DNA of 64,000 nucleotides from Dysosmobacter segnis (GTDB lineage Bacteria; Bacillota; Clostridia; Oscillospirales; Oscillospiraceae), in the NCBI RefSeq assembly GCF_014297285.1, contig NZ_JACOQI010000006.1:1-64000 (forward strand). The letters are read 5' to 3'. The translations under genes and the position numbers were made by a program. The notes below the pieces were generated by a model. That model saw only the letters and a list, made by a program, of their open reading frames with translations, was not told the origin of the DNA and searched no databases. Below, in pieces: positions 53,745 to 63,563 of the stretch. Within the stretch, counting starts at the first letter, position 1. Every line of letters begins with the position of its first letter.

Positions 53745-53772
53745 GGCCGGGGAAGCGATCGCTTCCCCGGCC
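53745..53772. repeat. Perfect 28-base palindrome after the EF-G-like gene
   Basis: GGCCGGGGAAGC-GATC-GCTTCCCCGGCC, 13 bases from the stop codon. It has no T-run on either side, so it is a stable 3' hairpin but not a textbook terminator. Confidence 0.8.
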
Positions 53773-53785
53773 ACACTGGTTGATC

Positions 53786-55858
53786 TTATTCCTCGTTCCG
53801 GGCCTTGGCCTCTGCGATCGCCTTCTCCTGCGCCGCGGGAGGGCAATCCTCATAGCGGACAAAGTGCAGGGTAAAGGTGCCGCGGGACTGGGTCATGGAG
53901 CGGAGGTCGATGGCATAGGTGCTCATCTCGCCCATGGGGACCTCAGCGGTGATGACCTGCTCGCCATTGCCAGCAGGGTCCATACCCATGACGCGGCCGC
54001 GGCGCTTGTTCAGGTCACCCATGACATCGCCCATGTAGCTGTCAGGCACGGTGACCTTCAGCTCGCCCACAGGCTCCATCAGGCAGGGGTTGGCCTCAGG
54101 CAGAGCGGCCTTGTAGGCCAGCTGAGCGGCGGTCTTGAATGCGATTTCGGAGGAGTCAACGGGGTGATAGGAGCCATCATACAGAACGGCCTTCAGATTC
54201 ACCACCGGATAACCGGCCAGAGGACCGTGGACGCAGGCCTCCCGCAGGCCCTTTTCCACAGCAGGGAAATAGTTCTTGGGCACGGAGCCGCCGAACACTT
54301 CCTCAGCGAAGATCATATCATCCTGCTCGGTCTGGGGCTCGAAGCGGATCCACACGTCACCGAACTGGCCGCTGCCGCCGGTCTGCTTCTTATGACGGCC
54401 CTGCTTCTGCACGGTCTTACGAATCTTCTCACGGTAAGCCACGCGGACAGGGCTCAGCTCCACTTCCACGTTGAAGCGGGTCTTGAGCTTACTGACCAGC
54501 ACATCCACCTGCATATCGCCGGCGCCGGAGAGTACCATCTGATGGGTCTCGGCGTTGTTGACCACGGAGAAGGAGGGGTCCTCCTCATTGAGACGGTTCA
54601 GGCCCTGAGCCACCTTATCGTCCTGGCCGCGGGTCTTGGGGGCGATGGCCACAGAGTAGCAGGGTTCAGCGAAGGGGATGCCCTTCAGCGCCACGACCTT
54701 ACGGCTGTCGCACAGGGTATCGCCGGTCTTGACCTTATCCATTTTAGCGATGGCGCCGATATCGCCGCACACCAGCTCCTTGACCTCGGTGGCCTTCTTG
54801 CCACGCATGGTATACAGGCGGCCCAGCTTCTCGTTGTCGCCGGTGCGGGCATTGACCATGGTCATATCCGGCGTGATGCTGCCGGAGAGGACCTTCACGA
54901 AGGAGTACTTGCCGTACTGGTCGGAAATGGTCTTGAACACGAAAGCCGTGGGCACACCACCGGCGGACACCACGAATTCCTCGGTGGTGCCGTCAGCCAG
55001 AGTGGCCTTATGATAGTTGCCCTGCTCGGGAGAGGGCAGCAGCTCCATGATGTTGTCCAGCAGCATCAAGGTGCCCATATCAGCCACGGCGCTGCCGCAC
55101 AGCACGGGGAACACGCTCAGCTCACGGACGCCCTGACGGAGGCCCTGAGCCATCTCGGCGTAGGTGAAGTCCTCGCCGTTGAAGAAGCGCTCCATGAATT
55201 CCTCGCTGGTCTCCGCCACGGATTCCTTCAGCGCATCGTTGAACTCGTTGATGACGGCCACCTTATCCTCAGGCAGCTCGATCTCCACACGCCTGCCGTC
55301 CTGCATCTCATAGGCGCGCTTATTCAGGATGTCCATGAGGCCGGTGACTTTCTTGTTTTCGTCCAGCGTAGGCACCACAACGGGAGCGATCTTGTTGCCG
55401 AAGCGCTCACGGAGCGCATCAAAGGTGGCGTTATAGTCGCTGTGATCCTCGTCGATCTTAGAGATATAGATAAAGCGGGGCATATTCCGCTCTTCGCAAT
55501 ACTTCCACGCCTTCTCAACGCCCACGGACACACCGTCCTTAGCGGAGGCCACGATGATGGCGGCGTCGGCGGCCCGGAGAGCCTCCATCACTTCGCCGGA
55601 AAAGTCGAATGCGCCCGGAGTATCCAGCACGTTGATGCGGCAGCCCTTATAGTCGATAGGCGCCACAGCGGTGGACAGAGAGATCTGGCGCTTGACCTCT
55701 TCGGGATCGTAATCACAAACGGTATTGCCGTCCGCGACTCTGCCCATACGGTCGATGGCACCGGTCATAAACAGCAGGCTCTCTGCCAGAGAAGTCTTAC
55801 CGCTGCCGCTGTGACCCAGCAGGCAGACGTTACGGATGTTCTGTACTGAATAGCTCAT
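53786..55858 (-). CDS. EF-G-like translational GTPase (second-copy type)
   Basis: A 690-residue GTPase with the five-domain EF-G layout: G1 GHSGSGKTSLAE near 15, G3 'DTPGAFDF' near 83, G4 'SKIDED' near 137 where EF-G normally has NKxD, then domains II-V ending 'VRYEDCPP'. Proteins of this group are extra EF-G copies (FusA2) in clostridia and actinobacteria; their role is unclear, with ribosome recycling or stress roles proposed. The main fusA is expected in the str operon elsewhere. ATG 55858 follows AAGGAG. The Ser in G4 may alter guanine binding. Confidence 0.88.
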   Translation of the reverse strand: MSYSVQNIRNVCLLGHSGSGKTSLAESLLFMTGAIDRMGRVADGNTVCDYDPEEVKRQISLSTAVAPIDYKGCRINVLDTPGAFDFSGEVMEALRAADAAIIVASAKDGVSVGVEKAWKYCEERNMPRFIYISKIDEDHSDYNATFDALRERFGNKIAPVVVPTLDENKKVTGLMDILNKRAYEMQDGRRVEIELPEDKVAVINEFNDALKESVAETSEEFMERFFNGEDFTYAEMAQGLRQGVRELSVFPVLCGSAVADMGTLMLLDNIMELLPSPEQGNYHKATLADGTTEEFVVSAGGVPTAFVFKTISDQYGKYSFVKVLSGSITPDMTMVNARTGDNEKLGRLYTMRGKKATEVKELVCGDIGAIAKMDKVKTGDTLCDSRKVVALKGIPFAEPCYSVAIAPKTRGQDDKVAQGLNRLNEEDPSFSVVNNAETHQMVLSGAGDMQVDVLVSKLKTRFNVEVELSPVRVAYREKIRKTVQKQGRHKKQTGGSGQFGDVWIRFEPQTEQDDMIFAEEVFGGSVPKNYFPAVEKGLREACVHGPLAGYPVVNLKAVLYDGSYHPVDSSEIAFKTAAQLAYKAALPEANPCLMEPVGELKVTVPDSYMGDVMGDLNKRRGRVMGMDPAGNGEQVITAEVPMGEMSTYAIDLRSMTQSRGTFTLHFVRYEDCPPAAQEKAIAEAKARNEE

Positions 55859-55949
55859 GTTTGTTCCACTCCTTATGTTGATGCTGTTGACACGGCCCGA
55901 ATGGGCCGATAAAAGATCTGTCAACCATTGAGACTCACTCAATGTGTTA

Positions 55950-55978
55950 ATTATACCGCTTTTTCATGGGCAATACAA
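55950..55978 (-). promoter_or_regulatory. Sigma-A promoter of the EF-G-like gene
   Basis: On the - strand TTGTAT (55978-55973), 17-base spacer, TATAAT (55955-55950), about 90 bases before the start codon. Confidence 0.75.
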
Positions 55979-56095
55979 TAAGAATTTTGTGAGATCTCAC
56001 ATTTTGGAGGGGTAGGCAAAAAGGGTCGCCTATTTTTGTGGGGTCCCGCAAAAATCATTTTTCTTGAAAAAAAGTCTTTTGGTCCTGGACAGTGC

Positions 56096-56140
56096 GAAAA
56101 AGTACCGGGAGGCAGGGAAAAAGCCTGCCTCCCGGTACTT
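56096..56140 (-). terminator. Terminator of rlmB and the P-type ATPase-like gene
   Basis: AAGTACCGGGAGGCAGG / CCTGCCTCCCGGTACTT 17-bp perfect stem followed by TTTCGC on the - strand. Confidence 0.9.
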
Positions 56141-56154
56141 TATTCTGTCAAGTG

Positions 56155-58338
56155 TCAATATCGGCCGGTCCAGTCGCTCATCAGCAGCACCGGCAGAGTC
56201 CACAGCAGCAAAAACACCGTCAGGGACAAGGGGGTGAGCAAATCGAACTTCCCCAGAGACACCAGATACGCCGTCAGCAAAACGCCGGCGGCGCTGCCCG
56301 CCAGGGACAGCCATGTAGCCCGGCGCACCGCCGTTCGCAGACGGCGGCTGCCCACCACTGCTTCGGCGTAGGGCAGCAGGCCCTCCCGCAGCAGCAGCGC
56401 CCGGGGCAGGCCCCGGTCCTCCTCCGCTTCGCTGAGGGCCACCCGGTCCGTCAGCTGCGGATACTCCACCTTGATCTTCTTATAGAACTTCCGCTTCAGC
56501 AGCGCCGGGGTGATGTTGGGGTCCCGTACCGCCAGAATCGGCGTGATCCGGCTGCGGTGCAGGGTCCGCAGCGCGTAGTCCACATTTTCCGATGCCTCAT
56601 ACTTCACGGCGAACACCGCCGCCAGCTGATGATCGATGGCCAGGAAAATGCCGGTCTTCAGATTGATGTTGCTGGGCAGACGCACATCCTGCTTCCGCAG
56701 GAAGGAGGCCGTCCCCAACAGGACGGATTCCCCGTGGATCGTGCAGCCAAAGCCGCCCTGCTCGTAAAAGCTCAGGTCCTGAGCCGTTTCCCGTGGGGCG
56801 TTCTCCCCCACCGCCAGTCCCTCAAAGACCCGCTCCAGGCCGCAGCCCGCCGCACGGGCGGCTGCCGCCGCATAAGCCGACACCTTTCCAAGTTCCTCGC
56901 CGTAGACCTTCACCCCGTTGAGCCGGATGGTCCCCGGCGGGAACAGGTCGGTATCCGTCAGGATCATGCCCCGGCGCTTTCCTACCCGGGCCGCGCCGTC
57001 CCAGCCCGCCACGGCACAGCCGCTTTTCTGCTGTCGGCGGGTCAGCCGGGACCATGGCAGGCTCCAGCACAGCGGCAGGGAACAGGTGGCTCCCGCCGTC
57101 AGGATCACGGACCAGTTCCGCAGGAAGTCAATTCCGTGTCCCCGTCCCAAAGAGGTCAAGCCCGCGAATACCAGCGCGGCCATAAAAATCACCGGCAGGA
57201 ACACCGTCTGAAGACGGGAGGCATAATCATCCCGCATGGCGGTGGTGTAAAAGCCCCGCAGGTCTCCCCTCTGCTTGCAGGCACCCCTTGGAGTTTCCGT
57301 GACCAAGTAAGGGGGGTGATCGTCCAGCGATGCCAAACGGAAGCTATCATAGCTGCCCCGGCTTTCCCGGCTGATGCCCCACTGGGCAAAGCACAGCGCC
57401 AGTCCCGCCGCAGCGGTATAGGGAAGCGCTTCTCCCCGCCCCGGAACAAGCAGCCACAACGCGCAGTCCACCGCCGCCGCCACCACCGCCAACGACACCA
57501 GCAATGCGCTGACGCAGCGTTTTTCACTCAGCTTCCGGATCGCGTACACCGGCACGTGCCAGCACAGCACCAATTCGATCAGCAGACAGGCCAGCATGGC
57601 AACGCCTTGGATCTGCCGGTCTCCGGTCCAGAAGGGGACCGTGACGCCGTACTGCTCCGCCGCCATAGCGGCGATAGGCACCAGCGCTGTAAAAAAGGCA
57701 AATCCCAGAGACCGGTGACGGCTCTTATAGGCTTCCCGCTCCTCAGACGCGACCTCGCTAAGCTCCGGTTCTTCCCCGATGCTCTCTGCCTCGGTAAGAG
57801 GCTTTACCGATTCCTCCGGGGCTTCCATGGAATCGTAGAGCTGCTCCGTTTCCTCCTGCCGCTTCCGGGAGAACAGCCCCCATTTCGGCTTCAGCAGCGT
57901 TTCGTGGTGCTCCTCCATCACGGCCCCTACCGTTGTCCCTACCAGTTCTTCCAGACTCAGGAAGCGGGTAGCCTCCGGCTCCGGGCCGTCATCTGTCCGT
58001 GGTTCTTCCTCCGGGTCCGAATCGTCGGCAAAGGGGGCCTCCCCGTCCTGTTCCAGCGCCGCCGCAGCGATCCGTTCCTCCCAGAGGGCCATCGCCGATT
58101 TGGGCGTTGGAGATGGGGCCGTCTCTGTCGGTTTAGGGGCGGAAGGCTGTTCAGGAGCCGGTGCCTTGGGCGTATCCGGCTCTGCCGGAGCGGTCTCACG
58201 CTCCACCTCTTCCATGATTTTCTGCTGGCGGCTGGAGCCGTACTCCGCCAGAATCTCCTCTAAGGTGTAATCCTCGTCAGACGGCGGCGTATCCCAGGTG
58301 CCTGTGCCGTATTCTGTTTTCTCGACATCCTTTGACAC
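56155..58338 (-). CDS. Degenerate P-type ATPase-like membrane protein
   Basis: A 727-residue protein. Residues 1-205 are acidic, Pro-rich and probably disordered; about eight membrane segments follow in groups, and two soluble parts resemble P1B-type ATPase domains. The phosphorylation site region reads 'MILTDTDLFPPGTIRLNG' where active enzymes have DKTGT. The nucleotide domain has the P1B-like 'GGFGCTIHGESVLLGTASFL', while the later TGDN and GDGxND motifs are missing. It therefore probably cannot hydrolyse ATP and may serve as a scaffold or sensor. It is 19 bases after rlmB. The assignment rests on pattern likeness. Confidence 0.65.
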   Translation of the reverse strand: MSKDVEKTEYGTGTWDTPPSDEDYTLEEILAEYGSSRQQKIMEEVERETAPAEPDTPKAPAPEQPSAPKPTETAPSPTPKSAMALWEERIAAAALEQDGEAPFADDSDPEEEPRTDDGPEPEATRFLSLEELVGTTVGAVMEEHHETLLKPKWGLFSRKRQEETEQLYDSMEAPEESVKPLTEAESIGEEPELSEVASEEREAYKSRHRSLGFAFFTALVPIAAMAAEQYGVTVPFWTGDRQIQGVAMLACLLIELVLCWHVPVYAIRKLSEKRCVSALLVSLAVVAAAVDCALWLLVPGRGEALPYTAAAGLALCFAQWGISRESRGSYDSFRLASLDDHPPYLVTETPRGACKQRGDLRGFYTTAMRDDYASRLQTVFLPVIFMAALVFAGLTSLGRGHGIDFLRNWSVILTAGATCSLPLCWSLPWSRLTRRQQKSGCAVAGWDGAARVGKRRGMILTDTDLFPPGTIRLNGVKVYGEELGKVSAYAAAAARAAGCGLERVFEGLAVGENAPRETAQDLSFYEQGGFGCTIHGESVLLGTASFLRKQDVRLPSNINLKTGIFLAIDHQLAAVFAVKYEASENVDYALRTLHRSRITPILAVRDPNITPALLKRKFYKKIKVEYPQLTDRVALSEAEEDRGLPRALLLREGLLPYAEAVVGSRRLRTAVRRATWLSLAGSAAGVLLTAYLVSLGKFDLLTPLSLTVFLLLWTLPVLLMSDWTGRY

Positions 58339-58357
58339 CGTGTTCTCTCCAAACTTC

Positions 58358-59128
58358 TCAGTTCATCCGCTGACGCACGGCCTCATACAGCAGGATCGCT
58401 GCCGAGGCGCTGGCGTTCAGGGAATTCAGATCACCCTTCATGGGGATGCTCACCAGAAAATCGCAGTTTTCGGCAGCCAGACGGGTCATGCCGTCCCCTT
58501 CGCTGCCGATGACGATGGCAGCAGCGCCCTTCAGGTCCGTGTCATACAGGCCGGTGGTGCCGTTGGCCGCCGTGCCGAATACCCAGACCCCCTGCTTTTT
58601 CAGGTCCTTCAGCAAGGAGGGGATATTGGGCACCCGAGCCACCTTCATGTGAGACACCGCGCCTGCGGAGGTCTTGGCCACCACGCTGGTCAGACCCGCA
58701 CTGCGGCGCTTGGGAATGACCACGCCGTGAGCGCCGGCGCAATAAGCCGTCCGGATGATGGCGCCCAGATTGTGGGGGTCGGAGATCTCGTCGCACACCA
58801 CGATCAGGGGCGACTCGTTCTTGGCGGCGGCATCTGCCAGAATATCGTCTACACTGACGTACTCCCGCACCGCTGCCAGAGCGATGACGCCCTGATGGGC
58901 GTGGGTGCGGCTCATGCCGTCCAGCTTCCGCCTGTCGGCCTCCACCACCACGATGCCCGCCGCCCGGGCCTTGGAGGCGATGTGGCCCAGGGTCTTGTCC
59001 ACCTCACCCTTCTGGATGAAAATTTTGTCGATGCTGGCCTCCGTCCGCAGGGCTTCGATCACCGCGTTGCGGCCTTCAATGAGGCCGTCGGCCTCGGCGG
59101 TCAGCTGGTCTTTTCTTTCGTCTGTCAT
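58358..59128 (-). CDS. rlmB: 23S rRNA 2'-O-ribose G2251-type methyltransferase
   Basis: A 256-residue SpoU enzyme: N-terminal RNA-binding domain ('LIEGRNAVIEALRTEASIDKIFI'), then the knot domain with 'VVCDEISDPHNLGAIIRTAYCAGAHGVVIP', 'IVIGSEGDGMTRL' and 'VSIPMKGDLNSLNASASAAILLYE', each a standard SpoU motif. Length and N-terminal domain fit RlmB, which methylates G2251 of 23S rRNA in E. coli; the closely related TrmH-like rRNA enzymes remain an alternative. A weak AGAGGA precedes the ATG. Confidence 0.9.
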   Translation of the reverse strand: MTDERKDQLTAEADGLIEGRNAVIEALRTEASIDKIFIQKGEVDKTLGHIASKARAAGIVVVEADRRKLDGMSRTHAHQGVIALAAVREYVSVDDILADAAAKNESPLIVVCDEISDPHNLGAIIRTAYCAGAHGVVIPKRRSAGLTSVVAKTSAGAVSHMKVARVPNIPSLLKDLKKQGVWVFGTAANGTTGLYDTDLKGAAAIVIGSEGDGMTRLAAENCDFLVSIPMKGDLNSLNASASAAILLYEAVRQRMN

Positions 59129-59287
59129 ATTGAAATCCTCTCATGATCGGAATTTGTCAAAATCTGCGGGGTATACTTTTTACAGTATATCACAGAACCG
59201 GTCCACAATAAAGATGAATTTAAAAAAACGTTTCCGTTCAGCACGTCCAAGTTTACAGAAAGTTTATGAAAAGGCAGTCTCTTTTCC

Positions 59288-59316
59288 TTGTGGTTTCAAG
59301 GAGGTTGTGCTATACT
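59288..59316 (+). promoter_or_regulatory. Sigma-A promoter of ftsH
   Basis: TTGTGG (59288-59293), 17-base spacer, TATACT (59311-59316), about 37 bases before the start codon. Confidence 0.7.
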
Positions 59317-59352
59317 GCTTTTTAATTTCACACACTCTGAAAGGAGTTCTCA

Positions 59353-61572
59353 ATGGACCAGAACGATAAAAACAATAAAAACCGACGGGGCAACCGCAAC
59401 CTGCTGGGTGCCGGTAAGCTGGTGGCCTGGGCGCTGGCGCTGACGCTGGTGTTCTACTGCACCAGCAGCTACATGGGATCCGCCGGAAAGCAGGCCTCCA
59501 ACATCAACATCAAGTACAGCGATTTCATCGCCATGATGGAGAGCAAGCAGGTGGAGGACGTCACCGTGGACCTCTCCGAGGGCCTGCTGTATATCGTCCC
59601 CAAGGACGGCTATGTCTACACTGCTGAGAACGGCACCGCCTACACCAAGTCCACGGATCAGGACGGCAAGGCCGTTTACGCTTTTACCGACGCCGACGGC
59701 AAGGAGCATACCGCGGCGCTGAAGCTCTTTACCGTAAAGATGGAGTCTAATGACACTCTGGTGGAGCGGATGCACGAGGCCGGAAAAACAGACTATGACA
59801 CGAAGTACGAGCCTCAGATGAGCCCGCTCCTCCTGTTCGCCATCAACTTCATTCTGCCCTTTGTGTTCATCATGCTCATGTTCTCCCTCGTCATGCGGAT
59901 CATGGCGAAAAAGGGCGGCATGGGAGGCATGGGCGGGATCGGCGGCGTGGGCAAGGCCAACGCCAAGGTCTACATGGAAAAGCAGACCGGCGTCACCTTT
60001 GCCGATGTGGCCGGTCAGGACGAGGCCAAGGAATCCCTGACGGAGATCATCGACTTCCTGCACAATCCCAAGAAATATACCGACATCGGTGCCAAGCTCC
60101 CCAAGGGTGCTTTGCTGGTAGGCCCTCCGGGCACCGGCAAAACGCTGCTGGCCAAGGCCGTGGCCGGCGAAGCCAATGTGCCCTTCTTCTCCATCTCCGG
60201 CTCCGACTTTGTGGAGATGTTCGTGGGCGTGGGCGCGTCCCGTGTCCGCGACCTCTTTAAGGAGGCCGCCAAGGTAGCCCCCTGTATCGTATTCATCGAT
60301 GAGATCGACACCATCGGCAAATCCCGTGACTCCGGGCGCTTCGGCGGCAATGATGAGCGGGAGCAGACCCTGAACCAGCTTCTTGCCGAGATGGACGGCT
60401 TTGACCCCACCAAGGGCATCATCCTTCTGGCCGCCACCAACCGGCCCGAGGTGCTGGATCAGGCCCTTCTGCGGCCCGGCCGGTTCGACCGCCGCATCAT
60501 CATCGACCGTCCCAATCTGGCGGGCCGTCTGGCCACCCTTCAGGTCCATACCCGGAACATCAAGCTGGCCGAGGACGTCAATTTGAAGAAGGTAGCGCTG
60601 GCCACCGCCGGCTGCGTGGGCGCCGACCTTGCCAACCTTGTGAATGAGGCCGCTCTCCGGGCCGTCCGGAAGGGCCGCAAGCTGGTGATCCAGGAGGACC
60701 TGCTGGCCGCCTTCGAGCTGGTTATCGCCGGTACGGAGAAAAAGGGCAGCGTCCTGACGGAATTTGAGAAAAAGCTGGTGGCCTACCATGAGGTCGGTCA
60801 CGCCATGGTGGCCTACAAGCAGAAGAACACAGAACCGGTCCAGAAGATCACCATTGTCCCTCACACCCAAGGCGCGCTGGGTTACACCCTGCTGATGCCG
60901 GAGGAGGATAAGACAGAGCTGCGGACCCGGGACGAGCTGATGGCGAAGATCGCTGTGTCCATGGGTGGCCGCGCCGCCGAGGAAGTGGTGATGAACACCA
61001 TGACCAACGGCGCCTCTCAGGACATCCAGGAGGCCACCGGCGTGGCCCGGAACATGGTTGCCATGTTCGGCATGAGCGACCAGTTCGGCATGATGGCTCT
61101 GGCCTCCCGCCGCAGCCAGTATCTGGACGGCGGCTACGGTCTGGACTGCGCGCAGGACACCGCCGCCGCTATGGACAAGGCCGTGAAGGATATCCTGGAC
61201 AAGTGCTATGCCGACGCCGTGAACATCATCCGGGAAAACCGGGCCGACATGGACAAGGTGGTGGCCTATCTGCTGGAGAAGGAGACCATCACCGGTGCGG
61301 AGATGGTAGCCATCATCGAAGGCCGGGACCCCTCCACCGTAGAGGACGCCTACGCCTCCACTCTGGCCCACGAGAATGGCTTCCGCCCCTCTCAGCCGGA
61401 GGTCATCGAGCCTGCCGCCCGGAAGGTCCACATGATCTCCGAGAAGATCGAGGCCCCGGAGAACGCTCCCGCCGACGGGGAGACGAACAACGAGGATAAA
61501 CCATCTTCTGACGAAGCGCCGTCTGACGGGAAGCCTGAGTCCAAGCAGGAAAATGACACCAAATCCGAATAA
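59353..61572 (+). CDS. ftsH: ATP-dependent membrane zinc protease FtsH
   Basis: A 739-residue AAA+ protease. Membrane segments lie near 24-40 and 154-176 with an external domain between. Walker [14 protein letters not shown] is at 257-269, Walker B 'CIVFIDEID' near 312, the SRH arginines '[10 protein letters not shown]' near 374, and the zinc site HEVGH at 479-483. The C-terminal 60 residues are acidic and rich in Pro, Ser and Lys, a common disordered tail. It degrades misassembled membrane proteins and short-lived regulators. GAAAGGAG precedes the ATG. Confidence 0.98.
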   Translation: MDQNDKNNKNRRGNRNLLGAGKLVAWALALTLVFYCTSSYMGSAGKQASNINIKYSDFIAMMESKQVEDVTVDLSEGLLYIVPKDGYVYTAENGTAYTKSTDQDGKAVYAFTDADGKEHTAALKLFTVKMESNDTLVERMHEAGKTDYDTKYEPQMSPLLLFAINFILPFVFIMLMFSLVMRIMAKKGGMGGMGGIGGVGKANAKVYMEKQTGVTFADVAGQDEAKESLTEIIDFLHNPKKYTDIGAKLPKGALLVGPPGTGKTLLAKAVAGEANVPFFSISGSDFVEMFVGVGASRVRDLFKEAAKVAPCIVFIDEIDTIGKSRDSGRFGGNDEREQTLNQLLAEMDGFDPTKGIILLAATNRPEVLDQALLRPGRFDRRIIIDRPNLAGRLATLQVHTRNIKLAEDVNLKKVALATAGCVGADLANLVNEAALRAVRKGRKLVIQEDLLAAFELVIAGTEKKGSVLTEFEKKLVAYHEVGHAMVAYKQKNTEPVQKITIVPHTQGALGYTLLMPEEDKTELRTRDELMAKIAVSMGGRAAEEVVMNTMTNGASQDIQEATGVARNMVAMFGMSDQFGMMALASRRSQYLDGGYGLDCAQDTAAAMDKAVKDILDKCYADAVNIIRENRADMDKVVAYLLEKETITGAEMVAIIEGRDPSTVEDAYASTLAHENGFRPSQPEVIEPAARKVHMISEKIEAPENAPADGETNNEDKPSSDEAPSDGKPESKQENDTKSE

Positions 61573-61576
61573 CCAC

Positions 61577-61611
61577 CAAACAGGCGTACCGGATGGTACG
61601 CCTGTTTTTGA
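61577..61611 (+). terminator. Terminator of ftsH
   Basis: AAACAGGCGTACC-GGAT-GGTACGCCTGTTT followed by TTGA, starting five bases after the stop. Confidence 0.9.
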
Positions 61612-61635
61612 AAACGAGAGAAAAGAGGAATCACC

Positions 61636-62160
61636 ATGATCCGTATTGCCAAGGAATCCGACCTGCCTGCCGTAGCCGCCGTCTATGAGGCTATTTTAGA
61701 CCATGAGGACGCCACCGGCCTCCACTACACTGGCTGGAAGCGGGGCGCTTACCCCACCACCGAAACCGCCCGGAGCATTTTCAACGCCGGGACCCTGTAT
61801 GTAGGCGTGGACGAGGACGGCACCGTCTGGGGCAGCATGAATCTCAACGGCGTCCAGCTGCCGGAATACAAAAACGGCGGCTGGTCCATCCCCGCCGAGG
61901 ACGATCAGGTCGCCGTTATCCACACCCTGACCATCCATCCTGACCGGGCGGGGCAGGGCTTGGCCCGGCAGATGGTGGCCTTTGCCGAGGACACCGCCCG
62001 CAGTCAGGGCAAGACCGTCATGCGGTTCGACACTGGCGTGAGCAACGCCGTTTCCAACCACCTCTACCCTGCCATCGGCTACCGCTTCGCCGGGACGGTG
62101 GACACCTTCTTCATGGGCTACGTCCACTGTCCCCTGAATCTCTACGAAAAAAAGCTGTAA
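61636..62160 (+). CDS. GNAT-family N-acetyltransferase
   Basis: A 174-residue protein with 'IRIAKESDLPAVAAVYEAILDHE' at the start and motif A 'IHTLTIHPDRAGQGLARQMVAFAED' at about 93-117, the acetyl-CoA pyrophosphate loop. The C-terminal 'YPAIGYRFAGTVDTFFMG' is also typical. The substrate is unknown. AAAAGAGGAA precedes the ATG. The next gene follows after 100 bases, so cotranscription is possible. Confidence 0.88.
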   Translation: MIRIAKESDLPAVAAVYEAILDHEDATGLHYTGWKRGAYPTTETARSIFNAGTLYVGVDEDGTVWGSMNLNGVQLPEYKNGGWSIPAEDDQVAVIHTLTIHPDRAGQGLARQMVAFAEDTARSQGKTVMRFDTGVSNAVSNHLYPAIGYRFAGTVDTFFMGYVHCPLNLYEKKL

Positions 62161-62260
62161 AACCCCTGTGTAAACCCACGGTTTACAAATTTCGCCGGGA
62201 AGTTGGTGGCGATTTTGCCCGCTTTCAGCGATACTGTTCCCACGAAAGGATGTGACGCGT

Positions 62261-63559
62261 ATGACCACAGGCCAGCGGATCGCCCTGAAGCGAAAAGAGG
62301 CCGGATTGTCCCAGGAGACACTGGGCGCGGAGCTGGGCGTTTCCCGGCAGTCCATTTACAAGTGGGAATCGGATACTGCCTTACCGGAGATTGACAAGCT
62401 GGTGGCCCTCAGCCGCCGGTTCGGTGTAACCGTAGGCTGGCTGCTGGGTGTAGAGGAAGCGCCGGAGACGCCCCCCGCCCCGGACAGTGGCGAATTAACG
62501 GACGCTCAGTTGAAAATGGTGGAGGAGATCACGGAGCGGTATCTCGCCGCCCAGACCGCCCCGAAACCTCGGAAAAAATGGCCCTATGTGCTGGCAGCGC
62601 TGGCGGTATTGTGCGCCGCCTACAATATCTATGATTCCATTCGGACAATCGGCTGGCAATTCGATGGCGTTTACAACCGGATCAACCAGATGGAACGCAG
62701 TATGTCCAATCAGGTATACGGCATCTCCGGTCAGGTGGAGGAAATTCTCAAACAGCAGAACAGCCTGACGGCGGACTATGGAACGAAGCTGGTATCCGCC
62801 GATCTGTCCAAAAACTCTGTGACCTTCTCCGTCTACGCCGTCCCCAAAACCTACGTGGAGGGTATGCGCGTTGAATTTTCAGTGGACAACGGCCACAGCT
62901 CCAACAGCAAAACCGTCCTGTCTGAGCCAGATCAGAATGGGCAGCCGGTCAGCGAGAAATTCTCGGCGGAGCTGACCTGCGAACTGACGGATGACATCGC
63001 CATCACTGCGGTATTCGTCATGCCGGACGGCACCCGGCAGACCCAGCCCCTGCAAACGTATTCCGGTCTGTATTCCGGCTCCCTGCCGGACGTTGCCAAT
63101 CTTGTGGATGCGGATCTCCAAGGCCGGGCGCAGATTGAAAACGGCAAGCTGACCCTGCCGGATGCCATGGAGTATGCCTTGACGCTCAGCACGCAGTTGG
63201 ACAATATCCTGATCCCCCGGACGAAGGCTGTTTCCATTCGGGTAGGCCTGTTCAAAAACCAGCGGCTTGTCGCCTGGGCGCGGCCCATCAGCGCCGATGA
63301 GCAGACCAGCTACCGAGGCTATGACAACGCCACCTTCTATCGGCTGGAGCCTCTCTCCTTCCCCTTTGCCGCCGGGGATATTCTGGAATCAGCGGCTGTT
63401 CTCACCGATGAGTACGGCCGGGAGGTCATCTGCCCTGATTGGTTTCCCCTGACGCTGGACAGCGACGGCCAGTCCCTCGTATTCCCCGGCAGTACCGGGT
63501 CGGATACCGTTGACGCTTACAGCATCGATACGGACATTTCCCACTGGACATTCCAATAA
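62261..63559 (+). CDS. XRE-family regulator with membrane segment and long C-terminal domain
   Basis: A 432-residue protein. Residues 3-58 form an XRE helix-turn-helix (GQRIALKRKEAGLSQETLGAELGVSRQSIYKWESDTALPEIDKLVALSRRFGV, quoted in part), one membrane segment lies near 107-124 (WPYVLAALAVLCAAYNIY), a short coiled stretch follows, and about 290 beta-rich residues lie outside. ATG 62261 is 10 bases after AAAGGA; a GTG nine bases upstream is an alternative. The design parallels the protein at 17605. Its own terminator hairpin appears twice, on both sides of repeat copy 3. Confidence 0.78.
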   Translation: MTTGQRIALKRKEAGLSQETLGAELGVSRQSIYKWESDTALPEIDKLVALSRRFGVTVGWLLGVEEAPETPPAPDSGELTDAQLKMVEEITERYLAAQTAPKPRKKWPYVLAALAVLCAAYNIYDSIRTIGWQFDGVYNRINQMERSMSNQVYGISGQVEEILKQQNSLTADYGTKLVSADLSKNSVTFSVYAVPKTYVEGMRVEFSVDNGHSSNSKTVLSEPDQNGQPVSEKFSAELTCELTDDIAITAVFVMPDGTRQTQPLQTYSGLYSGSLPDVANLVDADLQGRAQIENGKLTLPDAMEYALTLSTQLDNILIPRTKAVSIRVGLFKNQRLVAWARPISADEQTSYRGYDNATFYRLEPLSFPFAAGDILESAAVLTDEYGREVICPDWFPLTLDSDGQSLVFPGSTGSDTVDAYSIDTDISHWTFQ

Positions 63560-63563
63560 GCCG

